DNA of 64,000 nt from a virus. The stretch lies in IMG/VR virus record IMGVR_UViG_3300008262_002626, positions 1-64,000 of that record, one strand, 5' to 3'. Under the pieces are notes generated by a model. That model worked only from the letters and a program-made list of their open reading frames with translations, was not told the DNA's origin and did no database searches. Below are positions 1 through 7,090 of the stretch, in pieces; position 1 is the stretch's first letter; each line of letters opens with the position of its first letter. The position numbers and the translations under genes were made by a program.

Positions 1-70
1 TTGATTTACGGTCATCGCCTACCGTGTTGCCGTCTCTATTATCTCACCCTGTCGAAACCATGGCAGGCCC
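1..70 (-). ncRNA. ssrA: Permuted tmRNA, 5' coding piece (cut by window edge)
   Basis: The minus strand from base 70 begins GGGCCTGCCATGGTTTCGAC. This is the classic tmRNA 5' end: a seven-base acceptor strand followed by the D-loop-like GGTTTCGACAGGG. GGGCCTG pairs with CAGGTCC, just before CCACCA of the acceptor piece at 215-220, with one G-U. The order acceptor piece first, coding piece second is that of two-piece tmRNAs of alphaproteobacteria, cyanobacteria and some betaproteobacteria. The tag reading frame lies beyond the window start. Role: trans-translation rescue of stalled ribosomes. Confidence 0.85.
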
Positions 71-83
71 ATCATAAGAAAAC

Positions 84-200
84 TTAACCTAAATCGTATA
101 GGATACGCCAGTCGGTAGCAGTAAATTTATACATTCCAAAACGCTTACCGCTAGGAAATCTTTTACCGCCATTCAAATAATACAATAATTTAGGTTTCAT
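84..200 (-). CDS. 38-aa ORF inside the tmRNA intervening segment
   Basis: An ATG-to-TAA frame fills almost exactly the spacer between the two tmRNA pieces, a segment normally cut out and discarded. The peptide begins MKPKLLYYLNGGKRFPSG and ends DWRILYDLG. It is basic and aromatic, with a protein-like composition. There is no strong Shine-Dalgarno sequence, only TTGAG upstream. It may be a real micro-gene read from the precursor or a chance frame. No family is recognised. Confidence 0.4.
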   Translation of the reverse strand: MKPKLLYYLNGGKRFPSGKRFGMYKFTATDWRILYDLG

Positions 201-214
201 CTCAAACTTTCTTA

Positions 215-275
215 TGGTGGACCTGGCGGGAGTCGAACCCGCGTCCAGAATGCCTTCACTTTGAAGGGATTACAA
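215..275 (-). ncRNA. ssrA: Permuted tmRNA, 3' acceptor piece
   Basis: The minus strand ends GACTCCCGCCAGGTCCACCA at base 215. It has a T-arm (CGCGGG TTCGACT CCCGC), an encoded CCA, and an upstream hairpin CCTTC-AAAGT-GAAGG as expected before the T-arm of a split tmRNA. This is not a tRNA, because no D- or anticodon arm precedes it. The 5' boundary of the mature piece is estimated. It is transcribed downstream of three micro-genes and upstream of the coding piece. Confidence 0.85.
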
Positions 276-280
276 CAATT

Positions 281-349
281 CTATAAAACAAGAAGAACGA
301 CTATAACTACTACAGCAAAGCCTATCAAAAATCTTGTTAGATCATCCAT
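281..349 (-). CDS. 22-aa single-pass membrane micropeptide
   Basis: A short frame beginning MDDLTRFLIGF and continuing as an uninterrupted hydrophobic stretch (AVVVIVVLLVL) to the stop, so almost the whole peptide is one membrane helix. Its ATG overlaps the stop of the preceding micro-gene (TAATG), which argues for coupled translation. It is the third gene of a minus-strand micro-operon ending at the tmRNA acceptor piece. Function unknown. Confidence 0.55.
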   Translation of the reverse strand: MDDLTRFLIGFAVVVIVVLLVL

Positions 350-423
350 TACTTGCGTTTCTTTAAAACTCTGCGAGCTGTTGCCTTAATAGAACGTGGG
401 TGATGTGCCTTCCATTTAGCCAT
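349..423 (-). CDS. 24-aa strongly basic micropeptide
   Basis: The peptide begins MAKWKAHHPRSIKATARR and ends VLKKRK. It has an AGGAG Shine-Dalgarno sequence six bases before the ATG, and its start overlaps the stop of the gene before (TAATG). Both this and the preceding peptide share the pattern MA-K-K...KA-ARR...RK and look like duplicates. The charge suggests nucleic-acid or ribosome contact, but this is inference. It is too short for confident family assignment. Confidence 0.6.
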   Translation of the reverse strand: MAKWKAHHPRSIKATARRVLKKRK

Positions 424-491
424 TATTTTCTCCTACGCATCGCTCTGCGAGCTGCCGCTTTTACGCTGTTCTTTTTTGCCTTGTATGCCAT
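423..491 (-). CDS. 22-aa strongly basic micropeptide
   Basis: The first gene of the micro-operon, coding MAYKAKKNSVKAAARRAMRR plus RK. An AAGGA Shine-Dalgarno sequence lies upstream, with a sigma70-type promoter at 530-558. More than a third of the residues are Lys or Arg. It resembles the next gene product in length and residue pattern. Function unknown; DNA/RNA binding is a guess from charge. Confidence 0.6.
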   Translation of the reverse strand: MAYKAKKNSVKAAARRAMRRRK

Positions 492-529
492 TTTAATTTC
501 CTTTTTTACAAGTGGTGTTTGTATAGTGT

Positions 530-558
530 ATTTAAACATAATTTGGTTAAAAAGTCAA
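530..558 (-). promoter_or_regulatory. sigma70-type promoter of the micro-operon/tmRNA
   Basis: TTGACT, 17 bases, TTAAAT on the minus strand, about 40 bases before the first micro-gene. No other promoter is obvious before the tmRNA, so it may serve the whole unit. It diverges from the plus-strand gene at 610. Confidence 0.65.
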
Positions 559-609
559 TTATTATGGCAAAAACTAAATACTTGTGTTATCAGAGCGGAG
601 CGAATCAAA

Positions 610-891
610 ATGAGCGAAATATTCAAACTTATCGGGGACCTTGGGTTCCCTATTGCTGTAGCCCTATCCGGCGGCTACTTTGTATATCTAACAATCAAAC
701 TACTATTACAAGGCGTACTAGGTTCAATTAACGGTATGAAGGGCATTATTATTGCTCTTGACAATCGTGTTAAAACTATGAACCACGATGTTGTGCGTAT
801 CGATACTATAGTATCTAACGCATTAGGTTTAAAGCCAGATGTAGATCGTATCGCCCGAGCTGATGGTAAGAATGATGCTAGAAGGGATTAA
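610..891 (+). CDS. Small membrane-anchored protein (holin-like topology)
   Basis: 93 aa. The start is MSEIFKLIGDLGFPIAVALS at 610, with GGAG upstream; a longer frame from 400 runs through the divergent promoter region and is rejected. One N-terminal membrane helix (about residues 10-35) is followed by a charged helix. The segment GFPIAVALSGGYFVY parallels GFPIVMAVGLGYIIK in the protein at 1365, so the two are probably paralogues. The topology fits small holin-like or virion membrane proteins, but no function can be assigned. Confidence 0.8.
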   Translation: MSEIFKLIGDLGFPIAVALSGGYFVYLTIKLLLQGVLGSINGMKGIIIALDNRVKTMNHDVVRIDTIVSNALGLKPDVDRIARADGKNDARRD

Positions 892-893
892 TT

Positions 894-1091
894 ATGTTAT
901 ACCTGGATTATTCCTGGGACTGTAGTCCTAATGGAATCATATTAGATGAAGAATTTAACAGCGATAAACTTGGCTGGCGAGGTGGAGACCTTTTTAAGCT
1001 GATCAATCGTAACGGTCGACAGATGTTAGTTAAAGTCGACCCAGTTGAGGCATTTAGCAAAGGATACCCTGTAAATGTTCAAGAAGAGTAA
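894..1091 (+). CDS. Conserved-type 65-aa phage protein
   Basis: The protein begins MLYLDYSWDCSPNGIILDEE. It is soluble, acidic at the N-terminus, and resembles small proteins seen in marine T4-like phages. It starts two bases after the previous stop and overlaps the next gene by 17 bases, so it belongs to a compact plus-strand operon (610-1769). Function unknown. Confidence 0.75.
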   Translation: MLYLDYSWDCSPNGIILDEEFNSDKLGWRGGDLFKLINRNGRQMLVKVDPVEAFSKGYPVNVQEE

Positions 1092-1233
1092 ATGGGAATT
1101 ATGGTACGATGCTCAACCAGAGCATATTAAGCGTTGGATGGATCAAGACCATGCTATATGGTATGATCGTGACATGTACAAAGCAGTTGCTTTTGGATTA
1201 TTTGTTGGAGTGTTGATTGGACTTGCTATTTGA
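1075..1233 (+). CDS. 52-aa protein with C-terminal membrane helix
   Basis: The frame begins MFKKSKWELWYDAQPEHIKR and ends in a hydrophobic segment, VAFGLFVGVLIGLAI, so it is a tail-anchored type of small protein with a Trp-rich cytoplasmic part. AAGAAGAG precedes further codons rather than the ATG, so translation is likely coupled to the gene it overlaps. No family function known. Confidence 0.65.
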   Translation: MFKKSKWELWYDAQPEHIKRWMDQDHAIWYDRDMYKAVAFGLFVGVLIGLAI

Positions 1234-1240
1234 GTCTTTC

Positions 1241-1363
1241 ATGGTATTTTATCTGCTAGAGCTGATAGTGTTAGCCCTGGCATATTACCTTTACTTCAAA
1301 GAATCTAAAGTCCAAGAGAAAAAAATCTGGGACCCGTGGGGAGTATGGAAGGAGATAAAATAA
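1241..1363 (+). CDS. 40-aa protein with N-terminal membrane helix
   Basis: A short frame beginning MVFYLLELIVLALAYYLYFK, a clear membrane anchor, followed by a charged Trp-containing tail. It sits seven bases after the previous stop, and its own stop is one base before the next ATG. Part of the plus-strand membrane-protein cluster. Function unknown. Confidence 0.6.
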   Translation: MVFYLLELIVLALAYYLYFKESKVQEKKIWDPWGVWKEIK

Positions 1364-1364
1364 T

Positions 1365-1769
1365 ATGGATGTAGTAGAGTTAATTAACAAATATGGATTT
1401 CCGATAGTAATGGCTGTCGGCTTAGGTTATATTATCAAGTATGTTTGGGAGTGGGCTACTAAAGAAGTTAAACCTGTTATCAGCGAAGCCAACACAACCT
1501 TAGTCGCCCTGATAGATCGTATTCGTATGTTAGACAATGATTTAATTCGTCTAAACCAAAAGGTCAACACAGTCTTACACCTACGTGGTAAGATTATCGA
1601 AAGTGATCGTGTTATGGAAGCCGTTAAAGTAGAAAGAGAAGCATCACAACGTTTCGATGAAGCAGCCAAACTCGACGACAATAAACCAAAATTTGTCAAG
1701 CGCCGAGATGATATTGCAGATGCTGAAGAAGAAGAAAATAAAAAAACAGCAGCCTCAGGGGAAGGCTAA
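1365..1769 (+). CDS. Membrane-anchored coiled-coil protein
   Basis: 134 aa with an AAGGAG site before the ATG. The N-terminal segment MDVVELINKYGFPIVMAVGL contains the anchor and is followed by a long charged, probably coiled-coil tail rich in Glu/Lys. It is a paralogue of the protein at 610 by the GFPI..A.G.GY motif. The layout (helix plus cytoplasmic coil) fits holin- or spanin-like accessory proteins. It is the last gene before a structured intergenic segment and aceA. Confidence 0.75.
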   Translation: MDVVELINKYGFPIVMAVGLGYIIKYVWEWATKEVKPVISEANTTLVALIDRIRMLDNDLIRLNQKVNTVLHLRGKIIESDRVMEAVKVEREASQRFDEAAKLDDNKPKFVKRRDDIADAEEEENKKTAASGEG

Positions 1770-1770
1770 A

Positions 1771-1852
1771 GAATTCACCTTAGGACCTTTGTAGTTAGGT
1801 GATGGGCGGCTACTGCCCGGGGGCTCCACGATTCGCTACCGTATCCCCCGAA
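1771..1852. other. Structured intergenic element with a 23S-rRNA-like segment
   Basis: The 144 bases between 1769 and aceA hold three consecutive perfect stems: TCACCT/AGGTGA, GGGC/GCCC and GGGGG/CCCCC. Read on the minus strand, 1777-1799 contains AACTACAAAGGTCCTAAGGT, which matches 18 of 20 bases of the 23S helix 69-71 sequence AACTATAACGGTCCTAAGGT. GGTAGCGAA, which follows it in 23S, occurs instead about 40 bases earlier in the 5-base-stem hairpin. Either strand could be transcribed. A terminator, leader or small RNA are all possible. Confidence 0.5.
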
Positions 1853-1864
1853 AGTGGCATTTTA

Positions 1865-1892
1865 TTGACCTCCTTGTCTAGAACCATAAATA
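1865..1892 (+). promoter_or_regulatory. Candidate late-like promoter of aceA
   Basis: CATAAATA at 1885-1892, one base from the T4 late consensus TATAAATA, lies 22 bases before the aceA ATG. A TTGACC at 1865 could act as a weak -35. An AAGGAG ribosome site follows. Confidence 0.45.
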
Positions 1893-1913
1893 CTAGGCTT
1901 ACAAGGAGATACC

Positions 1914-3122
1914 ATGAAAAAGCGAAATTACACACAAGACACAGTCCGCAAGTTACAAGGCTCATTACAAATTGAGCATACATTAGCAAAACGTGGTGCT
2001 ATCAAACTACGTGAACTACTAGCAAACGAACCATACGTTAACACGCTAGGTGCATACAGTGGACAACAAGCCGTCCAACATGCCAAGGCAGGACTTAAAG
2101 CAATTTATCTATCAGGCTGGCAGGTGGCCGCAGCCGCAAACACAGCAGGACAAACATACCCAGATCAAAGTTTGTATCCTGTAAACTCAGTACCGACAAT
2201 CGTTAAGCAGATTAACAATGCTTTCCGTCGTGCTGATCAAATTGAACATTCAGAAGGCCAAGTAACTACAGATTACTTCTTACCAATCGTAGCTGATGCT
2301 GAAGCAGGCTTTGGTGGTGCATTAAACGCATATGAACTAATGATGGCCATGATTGAAGCAGGTGCAGGTGGTGTACACTTTGAAGATCAGTTATCAAGTG
2401 AAAAGAAATGTGGACACTTAGGTGGCAAGGTTTTAATCCCTACTAGTCAAGCAATACGAAATTTGCAGGCTGCACGGTTAGCCGCAGACGTAGCAGGTGT
2501 TGATACTGTTATCCTAGCACGTACAGATGCCGAGTCAGCAACGCTTATTACCAGCGACCATGATCCACTAGATAAGGATTTTATCATCAATGAACGCACT
2601 GAAGAAGGTTTCTATAAGTTCCGTAATGGATTAGATGCTTGTATTGCTCGCGGGCTTGCTTATGCTCCCTATGCAGATCTACTATGGTTTGAAACTAGTA
2701 CACCTGATATCCAACAGGCCAAGAAGTTCGCAGATGCAATCCACGCACAGTTCCCGGATCAAATGTTGGCTTACAACTGTTCTCCGTCGTTTAACTGGCG
2801 TAAGTTCTTAAGCGAAGAAGAGTGCGAAACATTTCAACATGAACTAGGAGAGCTAGGATACAAGTTCCAGTTCATTACACTAGCAGGTTTCCACTCAGTT
2901 AATCTTGCTACATTTGAACTAGCAGAAGCATACAAGGCACGTGGCATGGCTGGTTATTCAGAAATGCAACAACGTGAGTTTGCCGCACAAGAACGTGGGT
3001 TCACAACTGTTAAACATCAGCGTGAAGTTGGAGTTGGTTATTTTGACTTAATTAGTGAAGCAGTCGGTGCTACCAGTACTGTAGCAAATAAAACTTCTAC
3101 CGAAGCTGATCAGTTCCACTAA
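1914..3122 (+). CDS. aceA: Isocitrate lyase
   Basis: 402 aa. Splits isocitrate into succinate and glyoxylate, the first step of the glyoxylate shunt. The signature KKCGH is at residues 164-168, metal-site Asp in [11 protein letters not shown] at about 128, and FEDQ at 156-159. The C-terminus ends STEADQFH as in bacterial AceA. The N-terminus is about 30 residues shorter than the E. coli enzyme, but all core blocks are present, so it looks complete and active. AAGGAG lies seven bases before the ATG. A desaturase gene follows by 10 bases. No malate synthase is seen in the window, so glyoxylate would feed host enzymes. Family call is firm; its presence in a phage is unusual. Confidence 0.95.
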   Translation: MKKRNYTQDTVRKLQGSLQIEHTLAKRGAIKLRELLANEPYVNTLGAYSGQQAVQHAKAGLKAIYLSGWQVAAAANTAGQTYPDQSLYPVNSVPTIVKQINNAFRRADQIEHSEGQVTTDYFLPIVADAEAGFGGALNAYELMMAMIEAGAGGVHFEDQLSSEKKCGHLGGKVLIPTSQAIRNLQAARLAADVAGVDTVILARTDAESATLITSDHDPLDKDFIINERTEEGFYKFRNGLDACIARGLAYAPYADLLWFETSTPDIQQAKKFADAIHAQFPDQMLAYNCSPSFNWRKFLSEEECETFQHELGELGYKFQFITLAGFHSVNLATFELAEAYKARGMAGYSEMQQREFAAQERGFTTVKHQREVGVGYFDLISEAVGATSTVANKTSTEADQFH

Positions 3123-3132
3123 ATAGTAGACT

Positions 3133-3855
3133 ATGTTTACTATTACTTTCTTGCAGGGTTTGCTGATAACCCTGCTACTCACACATCTTACTATTATCAG
3201 CGTAACCTTGTATCTTCATAGATCACAAGCACATCGTGGAGTAGAGTTTCATCCTTGGCTTAATCATTTTTTCCGTTTTTGGATTTGGTTAACAACAGGT
3301 ATGACTACTAAGGCATGGGTAGCAGTACACCGAAAACACCATCAAACTACAGATGTAGAAGGCGATCCACACAGTCCACATGTATTTGGAATTTGGAAAT
3401 TACTATTTGGTGGCTGGAGTTTATATCATGAAGCTACGAAGGACGCGACCTTTGTTATTAAATATGGAGCCGGAACTCCTAAAGATAAACTTGAAATATT
3501 TTATATGAAGTATCACCGGGCAGGATTCTTGTTGATGTTGGTCATAGACCTTGTTCTTTTTGGCCTGCCTGGTATTCTTATTTGGGGTGTTCAAATGATC
3601 TGGATTCCGTTCTGGGCCGCTGGCTTTATTAACGGTATTGGTCATTGGTGGGGATATCGTAACGGAGACACTAACGACTATAGTCGTAATGTTAGTCCTA
3701 TTGGTATTTTAATCGGCGGAGAAGAACTACATAACAATCATCATTTAGATCCTGCTAATCCTAAATTCAGACGTCGTTGGTTTGAATTAGATATCGGTTG
3801 GATCTATATTAAAATACTAGAAGCTTTAAGACTTGCTACCGTTAGGAGTGCATAG
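3133..3855 (+). CDS. Acyl-CoA/acyl-lipid delta-9-type fatty acid desaturase
   Basis: 240 aa, integral membrane. All three histidine boxes of the di-iron desaturase family are present: HRSQAH (29-34), HRKHH (66-70) and HNNHH (200-204), plus GHWWG near 170. Four membrane spans are expected around the boxes. It would introduce a cis double bond in acyl chains and so alter membrane fluidity. It is shorter than most bacterial enzymes (about 300-400 aa), lacking a C-terminal extension but no catalytic block. Probably cotranscribed with aceA; its 3' end overlaps the convergent peptidase gene by 14 bases. Confidence 0.93.
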   Translation: MFTITFLQGLLITLLLTHLTIISVTLYLHRSQAHRGVEFHPWLNHFFRFWIWLTTGMTTKAWVAVHRKHHQTTDVEGDPHSPHVFGIWKLLFGGWSLYHEATKDATFVIKYGAGTPKDKLEIFYMKYHRAGFLLMLVIDLVLFGLPGILIWGVQMIWIPFWAAGFINGIGHWWGYRNGDTNDYSRNVSPIGILIGGEELHNNHHLDPANPKFRRRWFELDIGWIYIKILEALRLATVRSA

Positions 3856-4552
3856 CAAGATAAACTGCCTCCGGAACACGGGTTTTAGTATTTTTACTAT
3901 TCAATAGGACAACAATGCGTTGTCCTATTTTTGTATTCACTAGCATGACGATGCAACCACCGCTGGCTCGAATCCATCCTGTTTTGCTCACAACAAAATC
4001 ATGTGTTGCAATCATTGGGTTTGTATTTCTAAATACTAAAACTTTCTTTTTCTTATGAATCTTTATTTCACTCATCTTGCTGGCTTCGACAATTTCTGTA
4101 TAATTTTCTGCGGCACGTACTAACTTTATCAGATCGTACGCTGTGCTAGAATTCATTACACCTAAACCAGTTGGATCAATAAAACGACTATCTATCATAC
4201 CCAAACTTTTTGCTTTATTATTCATAGCTGTAATACAACTTTGCCGACCGCCTGGATAATGTTTGCACAACTCTTCTGATGCACGATTATCGGAATGAAC
4301 GATAGCCAATTGAATTAGCTCTTTTCTTGTGTATGGTTTTAAAAATTCATCTAAGTCTTGTCTAGCATCTAACACAACCATGACCGTCATTAGTTTGGTT
4401 ATACTGGCAATGCTACGTTGTTGATACATGTTCTCACTTTGAATAACATGCCCGTCGGCATCTGCTACTAACCAACTAGTAGCAGTTATTTTCTCAGCCG
4501 ATGCAGAAAAAGACAGGGATGCTAACAGTAAAAAAAATATATGTTTAATCAT
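3842..4552 (-). CDS. S11-family D-Ala-D-Ala peptidase (PBP7/DacA-like), secreted
   Basis: 236 aa with a signal peptide (residues 1-19, cut near SASA-E). All three serine penicillin-binding motifs are visible: SITK at 50-53 (nucleophile Ser50), SDN at 87-89 and KTG at 190-192. It lacks the C-terminal anchor domain of chromosomal DacA, resembling the shorter PBP7 endopeptidases. It would act in the periplasm on peptidoglycan cross-links or pentapeptides. Its ATG overlaps the stop of the upstream 54-aa gene (TAATG), so it is coupled to the cyclase gene unit. It may aid lysis or wall remodelling around curli secretion. Confidence 0.88.
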   Translation of the reverse strand: MIKHIFFLLLASLSFSASAEKITATSWLVADADGHVIQSENMYQQRSIASITKLMTVMVVLDARQDLDEFLKPYTRKELIQLAIVHSDNRASEELCKHYPGGRQSCITAMNNKAKSLGMIDSRFIDPTGLGVMNSSTAYDLIKLVRAAENYTEIVEASKMSEIKIHKKKKVLVFRNTNPMIATHDFVVSKTGWIRASGGCIVMLVNTKIGQRIVVLLNSKNTKTRVPEAVYLAMHS

Positions 4553-4716
4553 TATCTACAGATGCTAAAAGATTTAATGCCGTTGAGACTAAATTGACTT
4601 AGAAACTTTTCCATATCGTCGTTAACGCTAATCATTTTTGCTGGATACATAAACTTGTATTGTAGCATAAGCCATACATAATAGTCAAACCACCAGTCAA
4701 CCGGAGTATAAATCAT
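4552..4716 (-). CDS. 54-aa coupled small protein
   Basis: The start MIYTPVDWWFDYYVWLMLQY at 4716 overlaps the cyclase stop (ATGA), and its stop overlaps the peptidase start (TAATG). This places it as a translational bridge between the two. The first 30 residues are extremely rich in Trp/Tyr and could sit in a membrane interface. A longer frame from 4746 is rejected because it lies inside the cyclase gene. No known family. Confidence 0.65.
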   Translation of the reverse strand: MIYTPVDWWFDYYVWLMLQYKFMYPAKMISVNDDMEKFLSQFSLNGIKSFSICR

Positions 4717-6755
4717 TTTTCGTGTGCGACAAATTCGCCATTCCAATTATCTGGAAGGTCTTGCTGTTTCATAAATTCGCAACGCTCAATCCAGATTTTG
4801 TAGTACTTGTCCATTTGTCCGCCAAATGTGCCTTTCATTTTCTTACACATTTCTGCGGCTTCGTCAAACTTCTTAGCCTTGTATAGAGATTGCATTTCGT
4901 TATACTTGACTAGGTCTTTACTCCAATCTTCACCGTTAGGTCTTAAGGCTGTATAGATTAAGTCTGCTACACTTTTGCCTTTTGGTTGTAAATTATCGAT
5001 ACACAAGTAAAAGAAATCGTCCTTGGTTCTATTGTAGGTTTCAGCACCAATAATACATAACACACCATAAGCCTTGCAACGTGCTTCTAAACGTGCGGCT
5101 GTTGAAACCATGTCACCTAAGATGTCATAACTATGTCTATCTGTGCTACCCATCTCACCAATAAAGCCTATACCTGTGTTACAACCCCAACCCATAGCCG
5201 CAGGTGGTAATCCCTGTGCTTCCATTTCTTTTGTATAAGCATCAACAGCGTCTAACATTTCAAGTCCAACAGCAACGATTGTACGAGCATGATTAGGATC
5301 TTCAATCGGAGCACCGTGTATGTGCATTGACGCATCTCCTACATACTTAATGACCATACCTTTGTTGTCCATGATTGGGCGGCTGATAGCGTCCATGTAT
5401 CCATTCATATACTTGCCTAGGCCAGCAACGTCATCACCATAGTGTTCACCAATAGGAGTAAAGCCGCGCAAGTCACTGAACATAACACTTACGTCTTTGC
5501 GCACACCACGCTTGATCAAGTCTGGATCTTTCTGTAACATCTCTACTACTTCTTTTGAGCAGTAGCCAGCAAATTGTTTTTTGATTGCCTGCTTCTGTAA
5601 GAATTCACTTACAAACTTAACCCCATAAGTATGCAGAGCGACGAGAATAAGACCAGCCGTGCTTGCCGTCGCGTCTCCCAAGATTCTGAATTCACTGAAA
5701 CCGTACCGACTAGCAACAACACAGGCAACGATCCCACTAACAGTTGTAAAAATACCGACATAGGTCCACCTCGATAATCCAATAATAATTAAACCTAATA
5801 CTAACAAGGTTAGTATTTCCGCTCCATCGGCCCAATCAGGACGTTGGATTACTACACCGTTGGCCATTGTACCGATTACAGCCGCTTGCACTTCATGTGG
5901 CCATACTGCTCCTTTTGCTGTAGGTAATGGATTTCCTATACCTGCGGCGGTTGGTCCTACAATGACTATAGCACCTTCTAAATCTTTAGGCAATTTTAGT
6001 AAACTAAAACTGCGCGACTGCTGACTCCAGTCGATCCACACACGACCTAGTTGATCTGTTGTAATAGGACCAAATTTAGGAATACGCATTTTCTCAATGC
6101 CACCCTCAAACATTTTAACTTGTACTGTTGAATCACCTGCGGCAACACGTAGAGTTTCTAGACTTAGTGATGGATAAAGTTTGCCATCTACTGTAACCAG
6201 TAACGGCATACGACGATTGACACCGTCAACCTCTGGGAGTGTATTTGTAATACCGACACCAGCGGCATTATTTTCTAATACTGGAATATTAGCAATAAGT
6301 CCAGGATACTGGACTATTTGATCTGCGAATTCTGAATTAATTACTGCTGATCCCGGAACACGTGGAGTATTCTTTGTTTTTTGTGCAGGAGTAGAACTTA
6401 AAACTACTGGTGCTTCTTTTAGAGCTTGACCCAGCGCACTGTCGCCACCTGTACGGTCTGCTTCTGGCATGAGTACATTAAGTACAACAAGGCCAGCTCC
6501 CCTCTGATATAAATCTCGTACAATTTTAGCATATTCTGCTCTTGGTAGGGGCCACTGTCCATATTTATTTAAACTCTCTTCGTCAATATTTACAGTTACA
6601 ATATTGTTAAAGGTAGGTTCTTTGGCTGTAATCAGTGTGTCAAAATAACGTAGTCTAACGCTTTCGACAAATGTAGGATCTGCAACACGTATGCCCACTA
6701 CTAACGCTAAGGTTAATAGTGCAGTCCATGGGCTTAAAAGTATTTTTTTTACCAT
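4713..6755 (-). CDS. CHASE2-domain class III adenylate-cyclase-like sensor
   Basis: 680 aa. One N-terminal membrane span (about 8-25), a periplasmic CHASE2 sensor (about 30-310), three closely spaced spans (about 313-380), then a cytoplasmic class III cyclase domain (about 420-600) and a helical tail. Metal-binding aspartates are seen in FSDLRGFT (Asp428) and YVGDASM (Asp474). Lys470 and Asp544 fit adenine recognition, and Arg555 in AARLE is present. The usual catalytic Asn in GDxVN is Ser551, so activity may be weakened or altered. CHASE2 cyclases are often bacterial neighbours of FecR-domain proteins, as here. It probably belongs to the curli-like block. Confidence 0.92.
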   Translation of the reverse strand: MVKKILLSPWTALLTLALVVGIRVADPTFVESVRLRYFDTLITAKEPTFNNIVTVNIDEESLNKYGQWPLPRAEYAKIVRDLYQRGAGLVVLNVLMPEADRTGGDSALGQALKEAPVVLSSTPAQKTKNTPRVPGSAVINSEFADQIVQYPGLIANIPVLENNAAGVGITNTLPEVDGVNRRMPLLVTVDGKLYPSLSLETLRVAAGDSTVQVKMFEGGIEKMRIPKFGPITTDQLGRVWIDWSQQSRSFSLLKLPKDLEGAIVIVGPTAAGIGNPLPTAKGAVWPHEVQAAVIGTMANGVVIQRPDWADGAEILTLLVLGLIIIGLSRWTYVGIFTTVSGIVACVVASRYGFSEFRILGDATASTAGLILVALHTYGVKFVSEFLQKQAIKKQFAGYCSKEVVEMLQKDPDLIKRGVRKDVSVMFSDLRGFTPIGEHYGDDVAGLGKYMNGYMDAISRPIMDNKGMVIKYVGDASMHIHGAPIEDPNHARTIVAVGLEMLDAVDAYTKEMEAQGLPPAAMGWGCNTGIGFIGEMGSTDRHSYDILGDMVSTAARLEARCKAYGVLCIIGAETYNRTKDDFFYLCIDNLQPKGKSVADLIYTALRPNGEDWSKDLVKYNEMQSLYKAKKFDEAAEMCKKMKGTFGGQMDKYYKIWIERCEFMKQQDLPDNWNGEFVAHEK

Positions 6756-6766
6756 ATAATATTTAA

Positions 6767-7063
6767 TTAAATTGAATCACTTAAAAATTTAGAATCTTGG
6801 CCCACTCCGATAATACAGGCTATTTTTGAAGTCATTTGTAATAATGTCCAGAATCCAGTCTTCTCGTTAACAAATAAAGCAAATCTAGTATCGTCTACAG
6901 GATTACGTGCAGTCCATACAGGCTTTTCATTGTAGTTTTCAGTAAGGCTTTTAATAAGAGTTTGTGTATCATCGCAAAGCACGGGTTTACGGCTTTCAAA
7001 TGGTTCGGCATTTGCTAAAGAAACAGTCAAGCTAAGTAGTAACGCTGATAGTAAAGTACGCAT
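6767..7063 (-). CDS. Small secreted protein, unknown
   Basis: 98 aa with a signal peptide (residues 1-19, ending LANA). The mature part begins EPFESRKPVLCDDTQT and contains two cysteines (about 30 and 83), possibly forming a disulfide. It lies between the giant curlin-repeat gene and the cyclase, 11 bases from the latter, so it may be an accessory or ligand-binding component of the same surface system. No family recognised. Confidence 0.8.
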   Translation of the reverse strand: MRTLLSALLLSLTVSLANAEPFESRKPVLCDDTQTLIKSLTENYNEKPVWTARNPVDDTRFALFVNEKTGFWTLLQMTSKIACIIGVGQDSKFLSDSI

Positions 7064-7082
7064 AGCATACTCCTTAAAACTA

Positions 7083-7090
7083 TATTTATT
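7083..7090 (-). promoter_or_regulatory. T4-late-like element AATAAATA
   Basis: AATAAATA on the minus strand, 20 bases before the 98-aa secreted protein gene and overlapping the 3' end of the gene upstream. Its placement matches similar elements before other late-type genes in the window. Confidence 0.4.

Noticed and set aside
215-275. Ordinary tRNA gene
   Set aside because: Only a T-arm and CCA are present, no D- or anticodon arm; it fits the tmRNA acceptor piece.
400-609. Upstream in-frame extension of the 93-aa membrane protein, suggesting a 163-aa gene
   Set aside because: It overlaps the divergent promoter and the two basic micro-genes and has an unlike composition; the 610 ATG has a ribosome site and matches its paralogue at 1365.
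1777-1800. True 23S rRNA gene fragment or intron-homing insertion
   Set aside because: Similarity is confined to about 30 bases in permuted order, with no intron, endonuclease or rRNA flank. Kept only as a finding on a short rRNA-like segment.
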